Positions 11,093-22,242 of a DNA stretch of 64,000 bases are shown here, piece after piece. The notes below the pieces were generated by a model that saw only the letters and a program-made list of their open reading frames with translations, searched no databases and was not told the DNA's origin. Both the position numbers and the translations under genes were made by a program. Positions within the stretch are counted from its first letter, which is position 1; every line of letters begins with the position of its first letter. The stretch is from Phytophthora hibernalis (lineage: Eukaryota > Oomycota > Peronosporomycetes > Peronosporales > Peronosporaceae). The DNA lies in the NCBI GenBank assembly GCA_012656075.1, contig JAAKBF010000070.1:62001-126000 (forward strand), written 5' to 3'.

Positions 11093-14000
11093 ATGGCGGA
11101 CACAGGAGGTGGCGGGGGTTCGTCCCTCGAGTCGCTAGCGAACAGCGCGATCGCGGCCGGCTGTCTACAGGCGGTGATGAGTATGGTGCACCCAGAGATG
11201 GTCAAGTTCGTGGCCTTCCAGCGCGAGCGCGTGGCCCGCACCGATGCCGAGACGGAGAGCAATGGGGGCAGTTCTTCGCGTTACTTCAGACGGCGCGACC
11301 GTGTTCCCGAGCCTACAGAGACCGCTACGGGCAGCAACTTGAGCCCAGAACAGCAGACGGATCTGTCCTTCCAGCTCAAGTTCCTGCGGCAGCACTGGCA
11401 CAGCCACCTGCGCTTCTACGGACTGGACGCGGAGCTGCCGGCCCTCGTGCAGAGGGCGCTCATGTACCGCAACAAAGTGTCGCACCAGAGCCACTTAACA
11501 CTGGCCCAGTACGAGAACGCTATTGCTACTTTTGAGCGGCTGGCCGACATCATTGAGTGCAACGCGCTCATCCGGCAGCAAATTCGGGACCTGGTAGCCA
11601 AATTAATGTCTTTTTCGTCTTTAGGACAGGATACAGGTTCAACGGAGGTAGAACAAGCAGGAAATACCCCACAGGTGAAGCAGAAGAAGGAGAGCCAGCC
11701 GGAACCGGTACCTGTGACGCCGTCGCCCCCTCCAGCGACGTTGGACCAGATCTTGCAGCACAATTACTTGTACGAGGACGAAGATCCACTGTGGGTGGAT
11801 CTGAAGCTCATCGGTAATGACTATTTCAAAGAGAAGAACTATACTGAGGCGATCGAGGCGTACTCGCAAGGTTTGGATGTCGCGCCGAACCAAGCTGTGC
11901 TGTTTGGCAACCGAGCCATGTGCTACTTACGGATGAGGAAGTTTGGGCGCGCGCGGGAAGACGCCGAGGACGCCATGGATGCTGATAACTACGAGAACAT
12001 CAAGTACTACAGGTTGCTGTCGGAGGCCATGATGGGCATGCAGGACTTTGATGAGGCCAAGGAGATCTGCACCGAAGGACTCGAGCTGGACTCGAAAGAC
12101 GCTACTCTTCTGAGCAGGCGACGCACTGCGGAAACGATGATTGAGAAGGAAAAGAAAGCTGCGGAAGAGGAGAAGAAGAGACTTGAGAAGGAGGCGCGCG
12201 CAAAGATCGAGGCGGCCAATGCGATTGCTGCGGCGGAAGCGGCAGCGAATCCAGCCCAGGACGAAGCGCGGTCTGGAAAAGGCAACCCCAAGGCGAAGAA
12301 GAAGAAAAGCAAGTCCAAGAAGAAGGCGCCAGAAATGGAGTTGGTGCGAATGATTAACTACCAGGACGTGCCTGCAAAGTGGATAGAGACGCATACGCGC
12401 GGCTCTCGCCGGCTGGAGATATATCAGCAGGGCATGGAGAACTTGGTAGAAGCTGCGGAGGCACTTCTTCAGGTCACCGATAGTATTGGAACACCTGGTA
12501 GATCAAAGCTTCCCTTGGACAGGCTGGTGGAAGAAGGCATGATGAACCTTCGCAAGGCTGGCGAAGCAGGTGTTGCCGAGGCCTGGTTTCGTCTCGGAGT
12601 GCTTTACAGTAGCTCTGTGCGCAAGGGCATGCCGTTGACAGTCGACCATCGCGAGATGATAGAGTGCTTTCACAAAGCAGCAGCGCTGCGTCCATTTATC
12701 AAACCTCCAGGAAATCGCGTATTCCCTCATAAGGGTGTGGCTGAAGCGGAGAACGAGCTGGGAGTGTGTTATCGTGATGGAATTCCAGCACCTTATGTGC
12801 AGGCGGATCAGAAAAAGGCGTTCCAGTTTTTCCTGAGGTCAGCCGAGCACGACTACCCTACCGGCCAGTATCATGTTGCAGTTGCATACTCCACTGGTAG
12901 TGGAACACCTGTCGATGCATTTGCCGCGCGGACGTGGACGTCACGCGCAGCACAACACGGTCTACCCGAAGCTCAGCAATACCTTGCTCAACTGTTTGAA
13001 AAGGGCTATGGAGGAAAACGAGATGACAGCCAGGCTCGGCAATGGTCGTTGACGGCAACTCAAAACCGACTCACCGATCTGGTAACGAAGTATGATTTTG
13101 CTGATGTGGGTGTCACTGTATTTGGGGGTGGCGAAATCGCGGACAATTTTACAAATGATCCTACAGTGTCACAGCGTGGAAAAGAAGTTTTTCAAGCGTG
13201 TTACGGTGCGTATTTTGACGAGGATAGCACTGGTAATGGCGCTAAATCTTGCGGTGTTGACTTCGACGATGACGACATACAAATTACGAAAGTTAGCTCG
13301 TACACACCCAAAGCTACATCTTCATCCGACCAATTGGGCTGGTTAGGCATTTACCGGCCACCGTCTGCTGTTATCAACGCTGAGATCGAAACCCGCGCTA
13401 CAGCTGGAGGAATCATGGCTTTAAAGTATCTTGCCTCCGCGAAACTCCTCGGTAGAGTGGGCGATCTTCTCGTTACTGGAGACATTAATGGGGCTTTACG
13501 AGATCTGAAGAAGGCGGATTTGATCTGGGAACGACCGAAAGGAGTTTTCACGACGGCAGCAAGCTCTACTGACCTGCTCCCAAAGGTGCTTAAAGAAGCT
13601 GGGGTGAGTCTTCAGCTGAATGCTAGGGATATTGATGCAGCGTACGTCGTTGGCAGATGGGAGATGATGAGTGACCAAGACAGTATTTCGCATTGGAAGC
13701 GCTGCGTGAAGATGCATCCGAGTGAAGCCGCTTTCCATTTTTTCCTTGGAGCTGCGTATTTGACGGTTGAACAGTATAATGATGCGATGGACTCGATGGA
13801 AACAGCTCTGGCAATTGAGAAGAAGCCCGATTGGCTCTACTGGTTTGCTTCTCCCATGATTGGTTTGGGTATGATGGATTCTGCTGTGTCAGTTTTAAAA
13901 GAATACGTGGACACGTATCCCCCGACGAGCGATTTATGCCTGATGCGTACTATTCGCTTGGCGCATTGTATTTGAAACAGTTCAACAACAGCATGGCTAC

Positions 14001-15548
14001 TGTTTACCACGAACTTGGGCAGATGGCAGAGTCTGTTGCTATTCGTTTTCCCGCTTTTCATCCGAGAGTTCTTGTCGATATCCCCAAGGAAGCGCTTCGT
14101 TCTGGGATGAAGAAGAACGGGTACATGGAGTCCTCTGTGATCTCTTGCGTATTGGCGGAAAACATGGTCGAATGTGGGTTTTGCAAGTGCATGCTTAAGC
14201 CTACGCAGTTGCTCAGCCACAAGCTATCTAAGTGCCCACGCCGTACTGTTGTGTGCCTGGATTGCAACGATCGCATGGTTTTTGATGCTCTTCAAGCTCA
14301 TCGACAGTCCAAGCATTCAAGCGCAACCAAAAGCAAGAAGAAAGGAAAGGGGAAAAGCGCGCGCAGCCAGCACCTGCACCCAGCGCGAAGCAGCCTCCAA
14401 CGGCAATGGCCGACACAAAGTCTGCGATAACACAAGCCGGTAAGCAGGACGTGACCATGCCTAAGTTTCATTTCGCTGGTGCCACTCTCGAGATAACGAA
14501 AGGCAAAAGCAACTCCAAGCACACGGTGTTGACGCTGAAGACGGCTGTTGGACAGCGCTGGACACTTCGAGTAAATCACAATTCAGAGCCGGGAATTTTG
14601 GAAGCAATTGATGGTGCGACTGTGGACAATTCGGTGCTGGTCTTTTGGCGTCGCTCTCCGTCGCTAGAAATGATCGACCGGCGTGCACTTACTGTGCCCA
14701 TGGATGGCGAGAAGTACGGGCAGGATGTTACAATCTATGTTCTAAAGTGCTCGATCCAGACACTAGCCTTTGAGCTATGCCAGCTGCGCCACAACAAGTA
14801 CGTGGAGAGTGGGTTACTTTGCTCTGCCTGCAACATCCCGCCCTTTTCCGGCAAGAGTTTTTCGTCTTGCAGTGGTTGCAAAGCGGTCAAGTACTGTTCG
14901 CGTGAGTGTCAGCGAAGTCACTGGAAGCGTATTCACCGGCATATGTGCTCGAATGCAGTGTTACTCACTAACTGCACAACGGTGAGCGAAGATGTCACCC
15001 CTGACGAAAGAGCTGGTCCCACGGCGAGCAAGACAGCTAAAAAGCAGCAGCAGAAGAAGGTCACCGTGACCACTGAGCACCTGGAGACTGTCTACGTCGA
15101 AAACACGCTGGAAATCTTGGAGGGCATCTTGAGCATGGCGAAAGCCAATGGCAGTCGCCAGAGTGCGAATGTCTCCGAGTACTACATGCTGCCTCCGCGT
15201 GATCCTTCACGTCCGGGCAATATCTCGGGTAGCTTTCGTATCTTCCACCAGGGTGCACGTGGAACGGAGCTCGTGGCGGAGTTCTGCATCGGCTACTTGC
15301 TCTCGGCGCCTACGTTGCTGCAGCAGCAAGAGCTGCACTACTTCTTCCAGATCCCGCCGCACAACCCGCTGAAGCTGAAATTCGACGAAACGGAGGTGTG
15401 TCTGGACAAGTGCAAGGTGCACAAGGACGATGCATCCGGTCGCGGCTACCGACTCGCGATGGAGCTGCCGCTTGCTACTTATCCTCTCCCTGCGATCGCC
15501 GAGCTGCTCGACTACCTCCTATCGAACACCAACCGGTACCTGTCGTGA
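11093..15548 (+). CDS. Large TPR / Sel1-like repeat / MYND zinc-finger protein, two single-base frame breaks
   Basis: This is probably one gene for a protein of about 1,480 aa acting as a protein-interaction scaffold. The first frame (11093-13975) has a charged N-terminus, three TPRs at about residues 230-340 (GNDYFKEKNYTEAIEAYSQG ... GNRAMCYLRMRKF), a Lys/Glu coiled coil at 350-400, Sel1-like repeats at about 490-690 and further TPR-like units to 960. At the CCCCC run near 13923 one C is missing. Restoring the frame gives DERFMPDAYYSLGALYLKQF and two zinc-binding clusters (CGFCKC ... H ... C; CLDCND ... H ... H). A second break near 14350, in a G/A run, leads to the MYND finger CSACN...CSGCKAVKYCSRECQRSHWKRIHRHMC (about 14820-14950) and a C-terminal domain ending at 15548. 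The alternative reading is three separate genes, with ATG 14406 for the MYND part. Confidence 0.8.
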
Positions 15549-15637
15549 AAGTGCCAGCCACCGGTACCTGGTAACGTGAAACACAAATGGGTGGTTTGAC
15601 TCGAGTTGTTATTTTCTATGCTTACCTCTTTGGTTCT

Positions 15638-16567
15638 TTAGAGATAGCTATTCGCGAGCAGGTATTGAGCTTCCCGCACCTCCTCTTGTAGCAACAGGTT
15701 CCCGCTAGACATGAAGGCGGCTTCTCGTGTCATTTTCGCGGCAGCGTCTCGGTCTTGCAGCAGCGTCATGAGTGAAGACGCGAGGTCTACGCGTGACTCC
15801 ATCTGGAATATCCTGCCGTCGGCGCTCACGTGGGAGAAGATGGTGTAGTTGAAGCTGTAGGTTTTCCCCACCAGGTGCTGCACGAGCTGTTCGTCTGTCA
15901 AAATGTGTGGGAAAATGTTTTCGATCGTCGAGCGCGAGATGCGGAGCGTGGTGACTCCTGTGCTCTTGACGACGTAGACCGCTTCGTCTCGATCGTGCGC
16001 AGCCAGTGAAGGGTACGTCTTTGCAGCACCCTCCATCGGGAAGAGCTCCAATCGATCCACCCAAAAGTCCACGTGCGTGTGCAGTCGCGACATCAAGTCC
16101 CATTGCTGTGTGAATGTCTTGCGACCGATGAATTCCGGCGTGATAATGTTTTCTGCTAGAGCCGACAGCATGAAGTCCTCGATCGTCCGCCGACATCCGA
16201 TGTCAACGGCGATGCACCCTCGTCTCAGCATCTTGTGGTACGTCGACACCAGCTTCAGTGCACCGGCCTCTGCATTGTGTCGAGCGACCACACGCGACTC
16301 ACGCTCCAGCATCAGTTTGCGTTCCCATTCCTCGGCCTTTCGGCGTCTCTCTTCTTGATCGGATCGCCTTCGTACCGCTGCGCGCTGAGCCTTCTTGGCA
16401 TTGGCACAATTCCTCGAGCGCACCACCCTCGGGTCGAACCTATTTCGAGGTCGGGCGATAGCCCCACGTGGGATTTCGTCGTCGTCGTCGTCGCTGCTGC
16501 TGATCCAGTCGTCTGTCAGACGTAGTTGCGCCCTCCGCCGCGTAGCTCTGCCGGCACACACGAGCAT
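15638..16567 (-). CDS. Oomycete-type conserved protein with bZIP-like basic region
   Basis: The protein has about 309 aa from the ATG at 16567; the open frame extends to an ATG at 16657. It begins with an acidic DDWISSSDDDDDEI stretch and a basic, coiled-coil-prone region (ERRRKAEEWERKLMLERES) that resembles a degenerate bZIP. A globular C-terminal domain follows (RTIEDFMLSALAENI, IGRKTFTQQWDLMSRLH, STGVTTLRISRSTIENIFPHI, GKTYSFNYTIFSHV). I recognise this as the layout of a large oomycete-specific family of unknown function. There are no introns or frame breaks. It converges on the TPR/MYND gene, with only 90 bp between the two ends. Confidence 0.75.
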   Translation of the reverse strand: MLVCAGRATRRRAQLRLTDDWISSSDDDDDEIPRGAIARPRNRFDPRVVRSRNCANAKKAQRAAVRRRSDQEERRRKAEEWERKLMLERESRVVARHNAEAGALKLVSTYHKMLRRGCIAVDIGCRRTIEDFMLSALAENIITPEFIGRKTFTQQWDLMSRLHTHVDFWVDRLELFPMEGAAKTYPSLAAHDRDEAVYVVKSTGVTTLRISRSTIENIFPHILTDEQLVQHLVGKTYSFNYTIFSHVSADGRIFQMESRVDLASSLMTLLQDRDAAAKMTREAAFMSSGNLLLQEEVREAQYLLANSYL

Positions 16568-16719
16568 GGTTTGAAGATTCCAACAAACGAGTAACTCGGA
16601 TTGCAAAATGGGAACTGAGACTGCTGCAGCACAGTTTTGGCGAGCGGTTTCTCGCAAGGGACCCCGAAAGACATGAACACCCGACGGTTATTCAGTATGG
16701 ATGGTGCGCCTAGCAAACT

Positions 16720-17060
16720 GGTACCGCTGATATTTCAACGATTTCCGGCCCCGAGAGTAGCATGCAGCGACTCTTATGATCGTGCTGGTCACGCGTAACA
16801 CTTGCCGCGTTCCTCAAAACCGTAAAACTTATTAGGTTCGGCGCCTCGTGGACCCAATACTATTGACTCCAAAACTATTCCAACCGAGAGCTATCCATGT
16901 ACATCTTGCAGCCTGCAAGGAATCCTTGCCAAGGATACCAGCGCTCGTACTCATCGATCTCGATTACTCTACGTTGATTTGTAATCCCGGGTGCAGGCAA
17001 ATATGCTGACTGTGTCTCATTTAGTCCCATTTGGCAAGCTTCTCCACACCACACAAGACC
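16720..17060. other. Intergenic, divergent promoter space
   Basis: The space between the divergent bZIP-like gene and SDR-B has no reading frame of note and no copy of the motifs seen near the other SDR genes. Confidence 0.5.
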
Positions 17061-17818
17061 ATGCAACCCAAGACGGTTCTGATCACGGGCAGCACACGCG
17101 GCATCGGCCTCGAATTTGCCAAACACTTTACCAATGCAGGATGGAAAGTTATCGGCGTTGCGCGCAACACCAACCAAGCTGACGAGGTGAGTCGTGTTGA
17201 TATATGACATGGTACCAGATCCTCCCTCGCTGACTGACGTGTGCTCTGCTTTTCCAGTTGAAAGCGTTGTCGCCGTTCAAGTTGGTGTCGTTCGACTGCA
17301 CCGACGAGGCGTCGATAACCCACGCGACGAAGGAGCTGAAGGACGTCCCCATTGACCTGCTCATCAACAATGCAGGCATTTACCAGGATGGCGGAGTGGA
17401 GACCACGACCAAGGAAATGCTCATGCGCCAATTCGAGGTGAACACTGTGGGTCCGTTCCTGGTCACACGCGCGCTGCTGCCAAACCTCAAATTGGCCGGC
17501 AAGGATGGAGCGTTGGTGGTGACGGTGTCGTCGAGCATGGGCAGCATCGCTAGCAACACGAATGGAGGCAACTACAGCTACGCCGCATCGAAGGCTGCTG
17601 TGAACATGGTGAATTCCAGTTTGGCGATTGACCTCAAGAAGGACAACATTGCAGCGATCGTGGTGCATCCGGGGTACGTGGTGACGGACCTCACGGGTGG
17701 ATTGGGTGATGTTCACACGGACGAGAGCGTGCGCGGGATGACGAGCGTCATTGAGAAGGTGACGTTGGCGGACACTGGCAAGTTTTTCCACTTCCAAGGC
17801 CCCGAGATCCCCTGGTGA
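17061..17818 (+). CDS. Short-chain dehydrogenase/reductase SDR-B (C-factor-like)
   Basis: This SDR has 228 aa and is expected to be NAD(P)H-dependent. Exon 1 is 17061-17186 (VLITGSTRGIGL cofactor loop), the 71-base intron runs GTGAGT...TTTCCAG, and exon 2 is 17258-17818 with DLLINNAGI, serine region VSSSMGSIAS, catalytic YAASKAAVNM and the family end FFHFQGPEIPW. 126 + 561 bases give exactly 229 codons, so it is intact. It is the most divergent of the complete SDRs here and has no close second copy in the window. The start was chosen because MQPKTVLITG matches the short N-terminus of the other members. Confidence 0.93.
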
Positions 17819-17819
17819 G

Positions 17820-18700
17820 CGAAGAAACAGCTTATTGCTGAAATTCAAATCGAGCACAGTCTGCAAATATCAATACGAGCTTCGTGCATCGTTCCGAAGC
17901 AAAGTGATACTTGGTGATGCAAAGGACTTGCTGTTCAACGAGCATCTTAGTGACAAAATCATTCTCGAAATGGTGGATCTGGTGGTTGTGCATGGAAGTC
18001 GGCTAATAAAGACAAGCACAAACCCACGCGCATAGGATGAGCACTGGTTGTGCTGAATTCGTCTGAGCTATATTATCTCGCAGTCTTACGACCGAAACCT
18101 TTGTGAGCTCGGAGCCTTTTGAAAACTATCCCCGTCTTGCGCAGTGCGCGCTGCACTGCTCTCGAAACAAAAGCCACCTGGAAACGCGTTAAACCTACTG
18201 TAGTAGTATTTTTCCATTTGAACGTTCCAGCCCGCATTCCTGTAATTTTTGGCAAAATGCCGCGATGATCAACCGTTTGTTCGACATCGTTGTTTGGTAA
18301 GCTGCTTGGTCGAGTAAATACCATGAAGCTGATCTTGAAAGGTGACAAAGCTTTCAAAAGAAAAAGTTAATCCATATACAACAGTCCCAGCAAAACGTAC
18401 TCATCGTGTGCAGTTCCTTTGTGCGTCACCGCGATAACACTCCCGAAATTGTTTGTCATCGGTAAAACGCAGCCAATGTATGTGATCACAATAACGAGAC
18501 ACTGGCAAGCAGGAAATTAAAATGACTCCCAAAACCAATCTCTTTGATGGAATTCCCAAGACGTCTTGAGTGATTGATCCACCAAGGGTGGTTCAAAAGT
18601 TTTCGTTTCTCGTGATGGAGATAAGAACCATTCCAGAATCAACGGACGAGAATGGTGAGATGATAGCATTTTAAAATTTGAAAGCTGATGGTCCGCAATT
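17820..18700. other. Intergenic stretch with an SDR relic
   Basis: Nothing gene-like is seen except the rearranged SDR fragment at 18210-18357, listed separately. Confidence 0.5.
18210..18357 (-). pseudogene. Rearranged SDR gene relic
   Basis: On the minus strand, 18357-18320 reads TTGAAAGCTTTGTCACCTTT and onward, nearly the exon 2 start of SDR-B (LKALSPFK). Downstream of it, about 18275-18235 reads a diverged exon 1 core (AKNYRNAGWNV, compare AKHYTNAGWKV). The order exon 2 then exon 1 shows a tandem or scrambled remnant. There is no usable reading frame. Confidence 0.5.
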
Positions 18701-18709
18701 GGCTGAGAC

Positions 18710-18753
18710 GGTGCGTAAGCGTCTCGGATCGCTAACTGCCGGTTTACGCAACC
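18710..18753. promoter_or_regulatory. Inverted repeat GGTGCGTAAGC...GGTTTACGCAACC upstream of SDR-C
   Basis: This is a diverged counterpart of the perfect GGTGCGTAAAC pair in front of SDR-A, 85-128 bases before the SDR-C ATG. Retention of both half sites with similar spacing suggests function, but the shared origin of the two promoters could also explain it. Confidence 0.45.
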
Positions 18754-18780
18754 TCATCGACACCTTATTGTCAAGCAAGA

Positions 18781-18796
18781 GCTCATTCTGCAACAA
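18781..18796 (+). promoter_or_regulatory. Initiator-like element of SDR-C
   Basis: GCTCATTCTGCAACAA lies 57 bases before the ATG and is identical to the SDR-A initiator-like element. Confidence 0.6.
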
Positions 18797-18837
18797 CCTG
18801 CAAGCCGCACACTCCAAGCAACCAATTTCACCCAACC

Positions 18838-19660
18838 ATGTCCGCCCCTAACAAGACCGTTCTCATCACGGGTGCCACCCGCAGCCTCGGTCTTACTTTC
18901 GCCAAGCACTACACCAACGCTGGCTGGAAGGTTATTGGCACGGCACGCGACATCGAGAAGGCTCACGATGTACATACTGCTTCAATCTCCACCCTTTGCA
19001 CTGGAGAAGCCTTACTTTACTAACTCAATGCCTTGTTTTAGCTTATGGTGCTCTCGCCATTCAAGATCGTGCAGCTGGACACGAGCGACGAGTCTTCCAT
19101 TGCGCAGATGGCGAAGGAGCTGAGCGGCATCCCCATCGACTTGCTCATCAACAACGCTGGCATCTTGGAGCAAGCTTCGTACGCCACCGCAACCAAGGAA
19201 TCGTTCATGCGCCACTTCGAGATCAACTCGGTGGGTCCCTTTCTCGTCACGCGCGCTGCACGACAACCTGAAATTGGCCGCCGACGTCACCGGTCTTGCC
19301 ATTGTTGCGTCCGTCACGAGCGCCCTAGGGAGCATTGGAGTGAACCTGGACGGAGCCTTTGCACCTCTGAAGAATGTCTACTACGACAACTTCACGCTGC
19401 CGAACGGCGATATGTACAGCTACCGCGCGTCCAAGGCGGCACTCAACATGATCAACGCTAATCTGGCCATGGACCTCAAGAAGGACAACATCGCCGCCGT
19501 CGTGCTGCAGCCTGGCTTCGTCAAGACCGACCTGAACCACGGCCATGGGGCAGTGGAGCCTGACGTCTCCATTGCCGGCATGACCAAGGTCCTTTCCGGC
19601 GTCAAGCTCGAGGACACCTCCAAGTTCTACGACTTCCAGGGCCCCGAACTGCCCTGGTAA
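18838..19660 (+). CDS. SDR-C, close paralog of SDR-A with a 2-base deletion
   Basis: Exon 1 (18838-18969) is identical in protein to SDR-A, including VLITGATRSLGL. The intron runs GTACAT...TTTTAG. Exon 2 starts at 19042 and follows SDR-A through GPFLVTRA. There CGCGCGCG (SDR-A) is CGCGCG, two bases shorter, so the frame breaks near 19258. The rest, from AADVTGLAIVASVTSALGSI to YRASKAALN and the end FYDFQGPELPW at 19660, is fully conserved in the next frame. The conserved remainder argues for a sequencing indel or a very recent loss. If the two bases are real, only about 115 residues are made and the catalytic Tyr/Lys are lost. Confidence 0.85.
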
Positions 19661-19993
19661 ACGGAGTCATTTCTGCGTAGGAGTCTGTCGAGACGAACGT
19701 TATTCTCGCGAAGCCTACATGTATTGGTATCGCCTGCTTCAGAACTTGTTCGTTGCAGGCAAAATATACTGTGTGTGTTCCCGTCCAATGTTATCCTACA
19801 TTTTGGCAAGAAACTATTTCTTCTGTTATGTAGGCATCTCGGATCCGGTTGAACAGCACACCATGGTGTCCTCCAGTTACGAAGACGAATGTAGCGCTTG
19901 CTGTTGGTTTGAATCGAGCTTCGCTGTTGTGCAGCGGAACGACCGGAAAACCCGTTTTCAAAGCACTAGCCTAGCGACAATCTTAAGAGACCA

Positions 19994-20008
19994 GTGGTAA
20001 ATTACCAC
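19994..20008. promoter_or_regulatory. Palindrome GTGGTAAATTACCAC upstream of OYE1
   Basis: This 15-base palindrome lies about 250 bases before the OYE1 start. The core GTAAATTACCACG recurs at 26445-26457, about 210 bases before SDR-D. It is a possible shared regulatory site. Confidence 0.4.
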
Positions 20009-20203
20009 GACCCCAATAATAAGCACAAGATTACTCGACAGGAGCATGTTGACATGAACAGAACTTGCCTTTTCGGCCCGGCTATGACGAGCAACAGCAC
20101 CTTCAGCCAATTGCAGCTGAGAAAACTAGTTTCGACTGTCGATTCAACCGAGACGATGTCGTGAACTTCAGATTTCGCTGATCGCAATTCAGTCGTGAAG
20201 TTC

Positions 20204-20220
20204 GTCCATTATTCAATTTG
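20204..20220 (+). promoter_or_regulatory. Initiator-like element of OYE1
   Basis: GTCCATTATTCAATTTG lies about 35 bases before ATG 20255 and resembles the oomycete initiator plus flanking element (CATT...CAATTTG). Confidence 0.5.
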
Positions 20221-20254
20221 TCTTCAACCAACCAAACACCTCAACCTCGAAACA

Positions 20255-21387
20255 ATGGTCTCCACTGCCACTTACAAACTCTTCACGCCTCTGAAGCTCG
20301 GTGACAACCTCGAGCTCAAGAACCGCATCGTCTTCGGACCACTTACTCGCGGACGTACCAATGAAGACCGCGTTCCGTCCGAGAACAATGAACTGTACTA
20401 CGAACAACGTGCAGGTGCAGGCCTCATCATCTCCGAAGGAACGGGTGTGTCGGAGCAAGGCTACGGATGGTACCACGCCGCCGCGTGCTACACGGACGCC
20501 CACGTGGAAGGCTGGAAACGCGTGACCGAACGGGTGCACAAGAAGGAGGCAAGATATTCATGCAGATGTGGCACATGGGTCGACAAAGCCACTCGAGTTT
20601 CAACAAGAAGGGCGAAATCGTGTCTGCGTCGGCTCTGCGTCTCGAGAGTGGTCACACTCGCAACGCCAACTACGAAATATCAGACTACGAGACCCCGCGT
20701 GCTCTTGAGACGGAAGAGATCGCGGGTGTTGTGGAGGACTACCGCAAGTCGGCTGTTCTCGCCAAGGAGGCAGGTTTCGACGGTGTCGAGCTTCATGGTG
20801 CGAACGGTTACCTCATCGACCAGTTTCTGCAGTCGGTCACCAACCAGCGCACAGACAAGTACGGCGGGTCGTTCGAGAACCGCGCGCGGTTCCTTCTGGA
20901 ACTGGTTGAGGCGGTGAAGACGGTGTTCCCGACGTACCGCATCGGTGTTCGTCTGTCTCCTAACGGCGCCTTCGGTGGCATGGGAAGTGAAGACAACTAT
21001 GAGATGCTCCAGTACACGATGGAGAAACTGAGCAAGCACAACTTGGGATATGTTGCTGTCCTGGACGGTGACTGCTCTCACTTACGCTACTCCAACAAAA
21101 GCCGCACCTTCACCGTTTTTGACGCAAAGACGGCGTTCAAGGGAACCGTTATCGCGAACAACAACTACACGCGCGACACGGCTGAAGGAGTCGCCCGTAG
21201 CGGAGCTGCTGATCTCGTTGGCTTCGGGCGTCTGTACATCACCAACCCGGATTTGGTTGAACGGTTCAAAAACGACTGGCCGGTCGAGCCCATGGCTGGT
21301 CACGAAGTGTACTACAACTCGGCTCTGGGTGGCAAGTTCTACAACGATTATCCAGCGTACCAAGCCAAGAACGAGTTGGACAACTAA
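20255..21387 (+). CDS. Old yellow enzyme family NADH:flavin oxidoreductase OYE1, one-base frame break
   Basis: This is an FMN-dependent TIM-barrel ene-reductase of the OYE family, expected to reduce activated C=C bonds such as enones. ATG 20255 was chosen over the upstream in-frame ATG 20195 because VSTATYKLFTPLKLGDNLEL aligns with the start of OYE2/3. FMN-barrel features follow: RIVFGPLTRGR, MWHMGRQSHSSF, the active-site HGANGYLIDQFLQ (His/Asn pair) and NQRTDKYGGSFENRARF. At about 20543 AAGGAGG replaces AAAGGAGG of OYE2, so one A is missing and the frame changes; the downstream frame is intact to DN at 21387. It is single-exon, about 376 aa if the base is restored. It lies 600 bp downstream of SDR-C. 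Confidence 0.9.
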
Positions 21388-22242
21388 ACTGGAGAAACAT
21401 GAAGTTGAGTTGTTCAGCACTAGCAACAACTTATTAATAGCTTTCATAGCAAATGTTTTTTTTCTTTACATGTTGCAATCGTCAAAATGAAGCAAATCAT
21501 TTTTTTCGAAAGTGAAATTGAAGCTTTGATCGATGGATCGACTTAGCTTACCGATGAACAATTGGTCTTTGCAAGAACTTGGTTCGGGGACTCCTGACAG
21601 GAGTTATGCGCATGTTTTCGTGTACCGTTGTCATAAGTCGTATCGGCGAGATCGAGCAAGCCATGTTGAAGTGGAGATTGCTCAAAGATGTGCGTGTGTA
21701 CACATCGTGGTGAGTCACGACCGAATTTTCTCGGGTGCAAGTGCCTGCTTCCGACGACCAGGCACACGTCTTACCGATCGTTGGGTTGAACGCGAGCACT
21801 GTTAAGCGCTCTTACGCCGACAGTGCTCTGTCAGACTTGGTGGTCGACCAAGCACCAGCATGACAGGTTATCCCAGGTGATCCCTTACTGAATCCGGCAA
21901 ATGGACGACGGTCACTAGTAAACGGTCTCAGTAAAGCTTGACACGTTCTGATGCGCGCGTTGCATTACTGCTGGTAGACGCGCTGTCACCAAAGGATCCC
22001 GAAGACGAGGGAAGTTGCAGTCGGTAGAGGAGTTCTGGATCTTGCAAGCTCACCACGATTGATTTACATTTACATGTACCGGCATCACCCGACCTCGCGT
22101 TCTCCAGTTTCAAGCCGCTATCCTGGATGTGCCCTCCACGACTCCAGGAAAATTCACTTTTCATTCTTCCGTCGAAAGCTCAAGTCTACCACCAGTCCCA
22201 ACTGGTACCTTCACACCAAACTCTCCAGCTACCTTATCAAGC
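21388..22242. other. Intergenic stretch
   Basis: I see no gene. Frames at 21533-21805 and on the opposite strand are short and unlike known proteins. Promoter space for the CE13 gene is presumably at the right end. Confidence 0.5.

Noticed and set aside
18073..18357. Possible Tc1-like helix-turn-helix (AVQRALRKTGIVFKRLRAHK)
   Set aside because: The same stretch begins with an SDR exon 2 start and contains a second SDR-like block in another frame; an SDR relic explains more of it.
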